Origin: Hyphomicrobiales bacterium
Lineage (GTDB): Bacteria > Pseudomonadota > Alphaproteobacteria > Rhizobiales > Beijerinckiaceae
DNA: 64,000 nt
Direction: 5' to 3'
Assembly: GCA_028290285.1 (NCBI GenBank)
Contig: JAQGKD010000018.1
Location: forward strand, 1-64,000
Made by a program: the position numbers and the translations under genes. Position 1 is the stretch's first letter. Every line of letters starts with the position of its first letter. Positions 35,796 through 43,878 of this stretch are shown piece after piece. The notes beneath the pieces were generated by a model. That model ran no database searches, was not told where the DNA came from, and saw only the letters and a list, made by a program, of their open reading frames with translations.

Positions 35796-36698
35796 ATGAT
35801 GACTCCCGCATGGCTTCACGGGCGCTCACCCGCGAGCTTTATCCCCAAGGCCCTTCTCATCCGCAAGTCCATCCGTGACCTTCACGGACTGCCTGAATGC
35901 CTGGGCCTTGCCGGATCCTACGAGGTTCGCCTCGCGACGACGAAGGCGGACATCCGACGGGCCCAGCGCCTGCGCTACAAGGTGTTTTACGGGCCCGGCG
36001 CGGCCCAGGCCTCACCCGCTCTGGCGGCCTTGCGGCGGGACATCTGCAAATTCGACCGCGTCTGCGATCACATCCTCATCCTCGACCGAAAGCATGTCCG
36101 GAAAAGCGGCCTCGTCAAACCAAAGGTGGTCGGCACGTATCGCGTCCTGCGCGACGATGTGGCCCTGAACAATTTCGGCTTTTACAGCCGCGGCGAGTTC
36201 GACCTCGGCCCGATGCTCATGGCTAATCCGGGCAAGCGCTTTCTCGAAATCGGGCGGTCCTGCGTCCATCCGAAATACCGTTCGAAGCGCGTCATCGACC
36301 TTCTCTGGAAGGGTTTGTGGGCTTACGCCCTTCATCACCGGATCGACATCGTCTTTGGTTGCGCCAGCTTTCCCGGCCGCAACGTGCAGCCCTTCAGGGA
36401 AGCGCTCAGCTACCTGCACCATCACGCAGCGCCGGAGCCGGGCTTCGACGTGCAACCCAGCCGGGGCAGGGGATTTTCCACGGATCTCGTCCGACTGGCC
36501 GAAATCGATGCCTTGCGCAGCAGCGAGGCACTGCCGCCCCTGGTGCGCGGCTATCTGCGGGTTGGCGCAAAATTCGGCAAGGGCGCGGTCCTTGACCCGA
36601 ATTTTGGAACCATCGACGTGTTCACCGTTCTGTCCGTCCCCGACATCGCCGCGCGATACAGCGAGCGGTTTGCGCGCCCGATCGGGCGGGCCGCATGA
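35796..36698 (+). CDS. olsB: Lyso-ornithine lipid synthase: ornithine N-acyltransferase OlsB
   Basis: A 300-residue GNAT-fold acyltransferase that moves a 3-hydroxyacyl chain from acyl carrier protein to the alpha-amino group of ornithine, the first step of ornithine lipid synthesis. Characteristic segments are YEVRLATTKADIRRAQRLRYKVFY, KFDRVCDHILILD, LEIGRSCVHPKYRSKRVIDLLW and a GCASFPGRN segment. Its stop overlaps the start of olsA (ATGA). Ornithine lipids are phosphorus-free and are typically made under phosphate limitation, consistent with the Pho-box-like promoter upstream. Confidence 0.92.
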   Translation: MMTPAWLHGRSPASFIPKALLIRKSIRDLHGLPECLGLAGSYEVRLATTKADIRRAQRLRYKVFYGPGAAQASPALAALRRDICKFDRVCDHILILDRKHVRKSGLVKPKVVGTYRVLRDDVALNNFGFYSRGEFDLGPMLMANPGKRFLEIGRSCVHPKYRSKRVIDLLWKGLWAYALHHRIDIVFGCASFPGRNVQPFREALSYLHHHAAPEPGFDVQPSRGRGFSTDLVRLAEIDALRSSEALPPLVRGYLRVGAKFGKGAVLDPNFGTIDVFTVLSVPDIAARYSERFARPIGRAA

Positions 36699-37519
36699 CC
36701 TCTTTCGATGTTGCACGATGCGCGGCACCCTGCCGGCCAAAGCAGGGTTGGCGCAAGGCGACGGATCGCATCCTCGCGCTCGTGCGTGGATTGCATCTCC
36801 TTCTCACGCTCGGCGCCGTCCTGGTGTTCGTCCTGCCTGCCTATGTGCTCTGTCTGCGATGGCGGCCGCGGGCATTCTGGGGTGCGCGCGTCTTTGCGTG
36901 GGCCGTGCTCCGCGCGCTTCGCGTGCGCGTGAGCGCAAGCGGTCACATCCGAATTTCCGCACGCGCCCTGCTTGTCGCCAATCATGTCTCGTGGCTGGAT
37001 ATCATCGCGATCATGAGCGTGATCGACACCGGGTTCCTGGCGAAGCGCGAAGTGGGAAACTGGCCAATCGTCGGACTCATGGCCCGTATTCACCGCACGA
37101 TCTTCATCGACCGCCAGCGCCGGACATCCGTCGTTCGCGTCAATGACGCCATTGCCGAGCGTTTGCGCGGCGGCCATCGGATTCTGGTTTTTCCCGAGGG
37201 AACGACGACCGACGGCGATCGTGTGGCACCCTTTCACGCGGCGCATTTCGCCGTCGTCAGATCGCTGGCAAAGGATGAGCCGGCGCTCCATGCCTCCGTG
37301 CATCCGGGCGCCATCTCCTATTCTCATCGGCACGCGGCATGGAGGGGTGATCAGTCCCTTGCATCCCATGTTGCCGGGTTGTTGCGCTCCCCTTCTCTCG
37401 AGTGTCGCCTGACATTCCTGGGGCCCGAGGCTTCATCGCCCGGCTCCGATTACAAGGAGATGGCGCGACGCACGGAAAAGCGGATCGCTTTCGTCGTTGG
37501 CTGTCCCGGTGCGTCATGA
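36695..37519 (+). CDS. olsA: 1-acyl-glycerol-3-phosphate-type O-acyltransferase OlsA
   Basis: A 274-residue PlsC-family membrane enzyme that acylates the 3-hydroxy group of lyso-ornithine lipid. An N-terminal membrane helix (LLLTLGAVLVFVLPAYVLCL, about 34-53) precedes the HX4D motif NHVSWLD and the glycerophosphate-type FPEGTT block. It is translationally coupled to olsB upstream and to the glycosyltransferase downstream through ATGA overlaps. An assignment as a general PlsC is possible, but pairing with olsB makes OlsA most likely. Confidence 0.9.
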   Translation: MTSFDVARCAAPCRPKQGWRKATDRILALVRGLHLLLTLGAVLVFVLPAYVLCLRWRPRAFWGARVFAWAVLRALRVRVSASGHIRISARALLVANHVSWLDIIAIMSVIDTGFLAKREVGNWPIVGLMARIHRTIFIDRQRRTSVVRVNDAIAERLRGGHRILVFPEGTTTDGDRVAPFHAAHFAVVRSLAKDEPALHASVHPGAISYSHRHAAWRGDQSLASHVAGLLRSPSLECRLTFLGPEASSPGSDYKEMARRTEKRIAFVVGCPGAS

Positions 37520-38628
37520 GGACAGCCTCGAGTCTGCGCGTCGGCTCCGGTAATCCCGCCGTGACTCAGGCCGGCGGCGTTGACGCTTCCGGCGTATGTC
37601 CGCTTCCTCGTGTGCTCATCGTCAGCGATGCCTGGCATCCGCAAGTCAACGGCGTGGTGCGCACGATCGAGTGGCTACGGGCCGAAGCGCCGGCGCTCGG
37701 CGTGGAGATCCGCCTCCTGTCCCCCGACCTGTTCCGGTCGGTTCCGGCGCCGACCTACCCCGAAATCCGGCTGACCATCACGACACCACGGCGTCTGGCC
37801 GAAGCGATCGATTCGATTGCGCCGATTGCCATTCACATCGCCACCGAAGGTCCGCTCGGGTTTCTCGCGCGGCACTATTGCCTGCGTCGCGGTCTTGCCT
37901 TCACGACCTGCTATCACACGCGCTTCCCGGAATATCTCGCAGCCCGCGCGCCGGTTCCCCTGTCATGGACCTATGCCGCGCTGCGGCGGTTCCATGCGCC
38001 GGCCGGCGCGACCCTGGTGGCGACGAACGCCTTGTCCGGCGAATTGGCAGCACGTGGATTTTCCAAGCTCCGGGTCTGGACGCGCGGCATAGACGTCGAA
38101 CTGTTCCGGTCCGGCTCGCCGACATGGTCCGGACTTCCGCGTCCCATCGCGCTCTTCGTGGGTCGGGTCGCCGTCGAGAAGAACATCGAGGCGTTCCTGT
38201 CGCTCGACATGCCGGGCTCCAAGATCGTGGTGGGGGAGGGGCCGGAGCGCTTGCGTCTGATGCAGCGCTATCCTCATGTCGCATTTCGCGGCCTGCGCAC
38301 GGGTCGGGAACTCGCCGATCTCTACGCGTCCGCCGACGTCTTCGTATTCCCGAGCCGGACCGATACATTCGGGCTCGTGATGCTGGAAGCGATGGCTGCG
38401 GGAACACCCGTGGCCGCGCTGCCTGTTGCAGGGCCGCAGGACGTTATCGGGCAGTCCGGTTGCGGGATCATGAGCGACGACCTGCAGGCCGCCGTCACTG
38501 CCGCTCTGGTCATTCCGCGCGAGAGATGCCGCGCCTATGCGGCGCAATTCTCGATGCGTGTGAGTGCGTCGAGCTTTCTAGGTCATCTGTCGAAAGTCGA
38601 TGGCGAGGCGCTCATGTCGCCGGCATGA
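37516..38628 (+). CDS. Family 4 glycosyltransferase of the olsBA operon
   Basis: A 370-residue GT-B glycosyltransferase. The N-terminal part has VLIVSDAWHPQVNGVVRTIEWL, the fingerprint of the GDP-mannose/UDP-sugar lipid mannosyl- and glucosyltransferases (MgtA/SqdX-like). The C-terminal part shows FVGRVAVEKNIEAFL and the EX7E donor site in SRTDTFGLVMLEAMAAGTPV. The start is the ATG overlapping the olsA stop, which trims a longer in-frame extension. Being third in the operon, it probably glycosylates a membrane lipid when phosphate is scarce. That is inference from context. The 3' end overlaps the convergent phosphoesterase gene by 17 bases. Confidence 0.85.
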   Translation: MRTASSLRVGSGNPAVTQAGGVDASGVCPLPRVLIVSDAWHPQVNGVVRTIEWLRAEAPALGVEIRLLSPDLFRSVPAPTYPEIRLTITTPRRLAEAIDSIAPIAIHIATEGPLGFLARHYCLRRGLAFTTCYHTRFPEYLAARAPVPLSWTYAALRRFHAPAGATLVATNALSGELAARGFSKLRVWTRGIDVELFRSGSPTWSGLPRPIALFVGRVAVEKNIEAFLSLDMPGSKIVVGEGPERLRLMQRYPHVAFRGLRTGRELADLYASADVFVFPSRTDTFGLVMLEAMAAGTPVAALPVAGPQDVIGQSGCGIMSDDLQAAVTAALVIPRERCRAYAAQFSMRVSASSFLGHLSKVDGEALMSPA

Positions 38629-39418
38629 ACACCGGTTGTGCGCTTACGTTACGCAGAACCGCCTCGGACGAGTCCGTCCAGTAGACGAGTTCGAGCCGGC
38701 CATCCCAATGTTCGACGACGGCGGAATTGCTCTCCACCCAGTCGCCTGTGTTCAGGTAGTGGATGCCGTCCATGCAGCAAGAGCCTGGCTTATGAATGTG
38801 TCCGCAGATGACGATCTCTGCCTTCTGCCGCTGCGCCTCCACCACCACGGCCTGCTCGAAGGCGCTGATGAAGCTTACCGCGCGCTTGACCTTCTGCTTG
38901 CTCCAGGCCGAAAAAGACCAATAGGGCAGGCCAAAAGCGCGACGGGCGCGGGCGATCCAGCGGTTCAACCATATCGCGAAATCATAGGCTCCGTCGCCGA
39001 GCAGCGCGAGCCACCGGGCATTGCGCACGATAGTGTCGAACTTGTCGCCGTGCAGTACGAGCATGCGGCGGCCGTCGGCCGTCATGTGGATGGCCTCTTC
39101 GACGATCTCGATCCCGCCGAAGGTTGATCCCGCATAGTCTCGCAGAAATTCATCGTGATTGCCCGGCACGTAGACGAGCCGAGTGCCCTTGCGGACCTTG
39201 CGAAGGATCTTCTGGACCACGTCGTTGTGCGCCTGAGGCCAGTGCCAGACCGAGCGCAGGCGCCATCCGTCGATGATGTCGCCGACCAGATAGATCGTGT
39301 CCGCCTCGTAGACACGTATGAAATCGAGAAGCGCCTCGGCCTGCGACCCGCGCGTTCCCAGGTGCACGTCTGAAATGAAGAGAGTGCGGACGTGTTTGGT
39401 CGGAGTCTTGTCCAGCAT
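38612..39418 (-). CDS. LpxH-like metallophosphoesterase (UDP-2,3-diacylglucosamine diphosphatase family)
   Basis: A 268-residue calcineurin-like phosphoesterase. All metal-binding motifs are present: FISDVHLGTRG, LVGDIIDGW, VPGNHDEF, LVLHGDKFD and ICGHIHKPG. Annotation pipelines place such proteins with LpxH, the lipid A pathway hydrolase. Its partners here are lipid glycosyltransferases and ornithine-lipid genes, so a role in freeing phosphate or diacylglycerol from phospholipids during phosphate limitation is an alternative. A weak Pho-box-like repeat lies about 57 bases upstream of the start. Confidence 0.82.
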   Translation of the reverse strand: MLDKTPTKHVRTLFISDVHLGTRGSQAEALLDFIRVYEADTIYLVGDIIDGWRLRSVWHWPQAHNDVVQKILRKVRKGTRLVYVPGNHDEFLRDYAGSTFGGIEIVEEAIHMTADGRRMLVLHGDKFDTIVRNARWLALLGDGAYDFAIWLNRWIARARRAFGLPYWSFSAWSKQKVKRAVSFISAFEQAVVVEAQRQKAEIVICGHIHKPGSCCMDGIHYLNTGDWVESNSAVVEHWDGRLELVYWTDSSEAVLRNVSAQPVFMPAT

Positions 39419-39474
39419 CGTCGTCCTCCGAGTCGCTATCCGAATGGTTCACGTCCGCGCTCTAACGCAGCTGC

Positions 39475-39492
39475 GTCTCAGTTTCGTGACAG
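39475..39492 (-). promoter_or_regulatory. Weak Pho-box-like repeat upstream of the LpxH-like gene
   Basis: On the minus strand CTGTCAC and CTGAGAC are spaced 11 bp apart. The first matches the PhoB half-site well, the second only partly. About 8 bases further lies a TTAGAG-like -10. It is presented because three better copies occur in the same cluster. Confidence 0.3.
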
Positions 39493-39503
39493 GTGGTTAG
39501 AGG

Positions 39504-39535
39504 CCTTCATGGTCCTGTCATGCGCGATGCATAAG
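39504..39535 (+). promoter_or_regulatory. Pho-box-like repeats and -10 upstream of the GT21 gene
   Basis: CCTTCAT (39504-39510) and CTGTCAT (39515-39521) are spaced 11 bp apart and followed after 8 bases by CATAAG (39530-39535). The geometry is identical to that before olsB. Transcription would begin within a few bases of the GT21 start codon, implying a leaderless or nearly leaderless mRNA. Confidence 0.5.
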
Positions 39536-39543
39536 CGTGGCGC

Positions 39544-40662
39544 ATGTTGCTCATCCTCTCTGCCGGCATCGCCACTGCCGCTATCCTCGTCCAATACACA
39601 ACAGCTGCTCTTGCCGGCTGGAGGCTCACCGCGCCGTCCCGCGTTGCACCGATGAATCCGATGCCATTCGTCTCGCTCGTGCGGCCGCTTTGCGGCGTCG
39701 AAGAATTTTCTGTCGAGACGCTCGCTTGCAGTTTTGCCCTGTCCTATTCTCGACACGAGGTGATCTTTTGTGTCGCAGACGCACGGGATCCGATCATTCC
39801 ATTCGTGCGCTCGGCCATGGCGTCCAATCCCGGGATTGCGGCGAGCCTGTTGATCGGGCGAGAGACCGCCTCGGGAAATCCGAAGCTGGATAACCTTGCC
39901 AAGGGTTTTCGGGCCGCAGCCGGTGAGATCATCGTCTTCACCGACAGCAATCTGCTGCTTCCCGCCGATTATCTCGAGCGGGTTGTTTCCAGCTGGCGGC
40001 CGGGGATCGGCCTTGTCTCGGCACCGCCTTTCGGCAGTCGTCCGGAGGGATTTTGGGGCGGGATGGAATGCGCGATCCTGAACACCCATGCGGCGCGCTG
40101 GCAATATGCGGTGGACGCCGTCGGCTACGGTTTCGCCCAGGGGAAGACGCTCGCGTTCCGCAAAAGCGATCTGGACCGGGGCGGTTTCGTGGCCTTGGGA
40201 GCGGAACCGGCCGAGGACGCGGCGGCAACCAAGTTCGTTCGTGCGCGGGGAAAGCGGGTAGGCCTCGTGGCGCCGGCTTTCGCCCAGCCCATCGGCCATC
40301 GCCGGGCGCGCGATGTCTGGGCGCGTCATCTCAGGTGGTCACGCCTGAGGCGCGCCACCTTTCCGCATCTGTTCGTGCCCGAGTGCCTGATCGGCTTTGT
40401 CGTGCCGGTCGCCGCCTGCATGTTCGCCGCCCAGGAATGGGCGCTCTCTCCGCTGGCCGCGGGGCTTGGTTTCGCTTGCGTCTGGTTTGTTCCCGAGGTG
40501 GTCCTGGGTGTTCGTGCGGGATGGCCGATGAGCCCGCGCATGGTTCTCATGCTGCCGCTCCGCGATGGGTTGCTCCTGCTGATCTGGCTGGCGACCTGGT
40601 TTGGACGGGGATTCGTCTGGCGCGGGCACGATATGCGCGCTGCCCGCGCTGCAGAGCACTGA
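39544..40662 (+). CDS. Ceramide glucosyltransferase-like enzyme (GT21)
   Basis: A 372-residue membrane glycosyltransferase. An N-terminal helix (LLILSAGIATAAILVQYTTAAL) precedes the catalytic domain, with VSLVRPLCGVE at its start, FTDSN as the DxD-like site, EDAAATKF for the third Asp, and RHLRWSRLRR as the (Q/R)xxRW motif; two or three helices close the protein. GT21 members glycosylate ceramide, diacylglycerol or, for HpnI, hopanoids. In this cluster a phosphate-free glycolipid product is likely. The ATG has no convincing SD, consistent with the promoter position just upstream. Confidence 0.85.
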   Translation: MLLILSAGIATAAILVQYTTAALAGWRLTAPSRVAPMNPMPFVSLVRPLCGVEEFSVETLACSFALSYSRHEVIFCVADARDPIIPFVRSAMASNPGIAASLLIGRETASGNPKLDNLAKGFRAAAGEIIVFTDSNLLLPADYLERVVSSWRPGIGLVSAPPFGSRPEGFWGGMECAILNTHAARWQYAVDAVGYGFAQGKTLAFRKSDLDRGGFVALGAEPAEDAAATKFVRARGKRVGLVAPAFAQPIGHRRARDVWARHLRWSRLRRATFPHLFVPECLIGFVVPVAACMFAAQEWALSPLAAGLGFACVWFVPEVVLGVRAGWPMSPRMVLMLPLRDGLLLLIWLATWFGRGFVWRGHDMRAARAAEH

Positions 40663-40712
40663 GGCGGCGTAGCCGTTCAGGTCCCACCCGCGACCCCGTC
40701 TCTGGCGAAGCC

Positions 40713-42191
40713 TCAGCGCGCGGCCGGTGTCCCGCGGGGCAGGGTCACGCGATAGGCGAGGAACAACGTGTCGACATCGGTTCCTGCCGTGTAATCGGCG
40801 CCGACCTGGAATCCCCTTTGCGTCAGGAAATCGTTGTCGTTGACGACGAGGAGGAGATAGTCGTCGGGAAACGCGGGATCCATCACGTTCACGAGGCCCA
40901 TGGCTTCCCATTTTTCGGAAAGATTGTTGCGGTCATTGGGCGCTCCGTTGTGGAGCCCGAAGCGGTTCAACTGCGCGTTGTCGTTGAGATCGAGAAAGGG
41001 CGTCAGCTTCGCCGGTGTCACCGTCGGGTCAAGGACTCCTTTGGGCGCAACGGCAATCTCAAGGTCGAATTTCGTGCCGGCAATGTTCGTAGCATCGTTC
41101 AGATCAAGAACATCGATCGAGCGATACAGCGAGGTCGTGCCTGCTACGCCCTGTCCATTGTTGCTGTCTCGCGACAGAAGCAGGAACAGATCATCGCCGA
41201 GGGCGAGCAACTCGCTTTGCGCGGCGACGAGCGTCTTGCCCGCAGCATCCTGGAAAACGGGGAGAGGCACTACGTGTTCCCGAACGAGCGTCGGCTGGGC
41301 GACATCGGCGATGTCGTAGACGAGTGCCCGGGTGTGGCGGCGCGTGGCCGGCGCGTCGCCGCCGTCCTGGCGGGTGGCGCTCTGCAGGACGACGACAAGG
41401 AACCGGTTATCCGGCGTCAGCGCCATGCCCTCGAACCCCTGGTTGTTCTGGCGTCCATGCTCCGGGTTGAGCGGAGTAGGGCGCGTGGCATTGGGGCCTG
41501 GATTGTTCGACGAGAAGTTCTGCTGGCCCTGCCGGATGGGGGTAAAGGCCTCGGGCGGACGGATGGTGCTCAAAAGTTTCCCGTCGGCCGAAAACCTGTA
41601 GATGGCCGGTCCATATTCATCGCTTATGAAAAAGCCGCCGTCCTCCAGCCGAGCCACGGCCTCGGAATCCAGGCTGATGGCTCCCGTCTCCGCTTGCGGC
41701 AAATCTGGAAAGCGATCTGTTTTCGCGCGAACGCCAACCGGGTCGAGGCCTGTCAGAGACCGGCCGTCGGTCTCCTGCAGGAGAATCGTATCCACCAGTT
41801 GCGCCGTCACACCCGCCTGCTGCCTGTCTGCCGGTGGAGCTTCGCCGAGTGCAGTCGGCCTGATGACGAGTTTCAATGCATTTAGCCTGGCCCGGTAATC
41901 TGTGGTGCCCTCGACATTGTAGCCGCGGTCCGGCAGCAGGAAGATGGTCCCGCTATACTGGTTGCCATCCACACGCCAGCTGCGCGGATCCACCGCCATG
42001 CCGGAGCCTGACCCGAAGGTCTCGCCAAACTTGTCGCGCAGATCCGCTGGCAGGCGCCCGACTGCGACCAACCCCTTGCTGACGAAATCCTTGCCGCGAA
42101 CGTTCAGGCGCATGTCTTCGGCGTGCCCGGCCGGTGCGACCAAAAAAGCCATGAAGCAAAGCGGGACTGCCGAAGCACGAAAGGACAACAT
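40713..42191 (-). CDS. Secreted esterase-like activity of phytase family protein
   Basis: A 492-residue exported protein of the phytase-like (esterase-like activity of phytase) family. The signal peptide ends in the APAGHAE region (about residue 24). Typical segments are SGMAVDPRSW, ISLDSEAVARLEDGGFFISDEYGPAIYRF, NNQGFEGMAL and the C-terminal NDNDFLTQRG, consistent with a beta-propeller. Members are thought to release phosphate from organic esters, although activity is proven for few. A very good Pho box stands about 50 bases before the start, supporting a role in phosphate scavenging. Confidence 0.88.
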   Translation of the reverse strand: MLSFRASAVPLCFMAFLVAPAGHAEDMRLNVRGKDFVSKGLVAVGRLPADLRDKFGETFGSGSGMAVDPRSWRVDGNQYSGTIFLLPDRGYNVEGTTDYRARLNALKLVIRPTALGEAPPADRQQAGVTAQLVDTILLQETDGRSLTGLDPVGVRAKTDRFPDLPQAETGAISLDSEAVARLEDGGFFISDEYGPAIYRFSADGKLLSTIRPPEAFTPIRQGQQNFSSNNPGPNATRPTPLNPEHGRQNNQGFEGMALTPDNRFLVVVLQSATRQDGGDAPATRRHTRALVYDIADVAQPTLVREHVVPLPVFQDAAGKTLVAAQSELLALGDDLFLLLSRDSNNGQGVAGTTSLYRSIDVLDLNDATNIAGTKFDLEIAVAPKGVLDPTVTPAKLTPFLDLNDNAQLNRFGLHNGAPNDRNNLSEKWEAMGLVNVMDPAFPDDYLLLVVNDNDFLTQRGFQVGADYTAGTDVDTLFLAYRVTLPRGTPAAR

Positions 42192-42227
42192 ATTGTAGTT
42201 CCTAACCAGAAGGGGACACCTTCTGTC

Positions 42228-42259
42228 GCTAGACCCGGGTGATGACAGAACGATGACAC
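42228..42259 (-). promoter_or_regulatory. Pho box upstream of the phytase-like gene
   Basis: Reading on the minus strand, GTGTCAT (42259-42253) and CTGTCAT (42248-42242) are spaced exactly 11 bp apart, matching 6 and 7 of the 7 PhoB half-site positions. After 8 bases comes TCTAGC (42233-42228), a candidate -10, and the gene starts 37 bases further on. The rest of the 306-base space towards hemN shows no other feature. Confidence 0.68.
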
Positions 42260-42497
42260 GTCATGCCTGTAGTGACCGAGTGCGGCAGATCGCACGCTGA
42301 CGCACAGCCGCGAACGACTTGAAAAAGCCGTTCGAGACGGCACTCGGACGGTTCCAGCGTGCCCGCGGGCCAGAATCTCCCCGAAGCTTTGCGCAGCCTC
42401 AAGGAAAGGGGGCGGAGGATGCGGTAGGTCAGGAACTCGAGACGTCCGAAGGCACCTTCTGTCTTCGAGGCGCGGAGCTGCTCAAGGGACCTGATTC

Positions 42498-43865
42498 ATG
42501 TCGACCGATGCCATCGCCCGCTACCGCGAGGAACGCCTGCCCAGATACACGAGCTACCCGACGGCGCCGCATTTTACGCGGGCAGTGGGTGCCCATGAAT
42601 ATGGCGGCTGGCTTGCGTCGCTGGCGCCGGACGCCACCGGATCGCTCTACATCCACATCCCCTTCTGCCGCTCCATGTGCTGGTATTGCGGGTGCCATAC
42701 GACGATTACCCGGCACGACAAGCCCATTGCGGATTACATCGCCGTCCTGCGCCGCGAGATCGAACTGGTCGCTGTGCGTATCGGGCACCGCCTGCGCGTG
42801 CGCCACATCCATTTCGGCGGGGGAACGCCGACCATCATGACGACAGAATGCCTGGCGCAGTTGATGGGCGTGCTGCGCGCAAATTTCCACATCGAGCCGG
42901 ATTGCGAGATCGCGGTCGAGATCGATCCGACCACTTTGACGGGGGATATGACACTGGCGCTCGGCGCGGCGGGCGTCACGCGGGCCAGTCTCGGCGTCCA
43001 GACGTGCGATCCCGTGGTGCAGCAGGCGATTCATCGCGTGCAATCCGTTGCGCAGACAAAAGCTGCCAGCGACGGCTTGCGCACCGCCGGCGTCAGGGGC
43101 GTGAACTTCGACCTGATCTATGGGCTTCCCTACCAGACCGTCGAATCCTGCCTCGACACGGTCGCGCGCTGCGTCGAAATGCGGCCGGACCGTTTCGCGG
43201 TTTTCGGCTATGCGCATATTCCCTCGTTCAAGAAGCACCAGCGCGTGATCGACGAAGCCGCGCTTCCCGATGGTGAGGCGCGCTTCGCGCAGGCGGAAGC
43301 AATCGCCGAGGCGTTGCAGAGCGCCGGGTACCGGCGGATCGGGCTCGATCATTATGCGCTGCCGCAGGACGAGATGGTGCATGCGCAGAAGGACGGTGTC
43401 CTTCGGCGTAATTTCCAGGGCTACACAACGGACGCCTGCGATGCGCTGATCGGCTTCGGCGCTTCTTCGATCGGGCATCTGCCTGAAGGCTATGTGCAAA
43501 ACGAGGTGGCGCTTCCCGCCTATGCAGCGCGCATTGCACGGGGGGAGCTCGCCACCGCCAAGGGGTATGCCCTGACGCAGGACGACCGGCTGCGTGCCGA
43601 GATCATCGAGCGGATCATGTGCGACTTCGCGGTCGATCTGGATGCAGTCTGCGCCCGCCATGACGCCCGCGCCAGCGACGTCATCGCATCGGCCGCGCGC
43701 CTTGACGAATTCGAGGCGGAAGGGCTGATTTTGCGAGATGGCGCACGCATCGAATTGCTGCCGGGCAGCCGCCACATGGTTCGCTCCGTGGCGGCGGAAT
43801 TCGACGCCTATCTCGGTGGCGCGCCCAGCGACGCGGTCCGCCCCGTGCACAGCAAGGCCGTGTAA
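42498..43865 (+). CDS. hemN: Oxygen-independent coproporphyrinogen III oxidase
   Basis: A 455-residue radical SAM enzyme that decarboxylates coproporphyrinogen III in heme and (bacterio)chlorophyll synthesis without oxygen. The cluster motif CxxxCxxC is CRSMCWYCGC in IHIPFCRSMCWYCGCH. Further HemN-type markers are RHIHFGGGTPTIM, the N-terminal RYTSYPTAPHF, and FDLIYGLPYQT. AAGGGA lies before the ATG. No obvious FNR box is found upstream. It ends 14 bases from the convergent ligC stop. Confidence 0.93.
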   Translation: MSTDAIARYREERLPRYTSYPTAPHFTRAVGAHEYGGWLASLAPDATGSLYIHIPFCRSMCWYCGCHTTITRHDKPIADYIAVLRREIELVAVRIGHRLRVRHIHFGGGTPTIMTTECLAQLMGVLRANFHIEPDCEIAVEIDPTTLTGDMTLALGAAGVTRASLGVQTCDPVVQQAIHRVQSVAQTKAASDGLRTAGVRGVNFDLIYGLPYQTVESCLDTVARCVEMRPDRFAVFGYAHIPSFKKHQRVIDEAALPDGEARFAQAEAIAEALQSAGYRRIGLDHYALPQDEMVHAQKDGVLRRNFQGYTTDACDALIGFGASSIGHLPEGYVQNEVALPAYAARIARGELATAKGYALTQDDRLRAEIIERIMCDFAVDLDAVCARHDARASDVIASAARLDEFEAEGLILRDGARIELLPGSRHMVRSVAAEFDAYLGGAPSDAVRPVHSKAV

Positions 43866-43878
43866 GGGGCGGGCGCGT

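Noticed and set aside
40053..41885. A 610-codon frame spanning the GT21 end and the phytase-like gene
   Set aside because: It is out of frame with one real gene and antisense to the other; Arg-rich nonsense composition.
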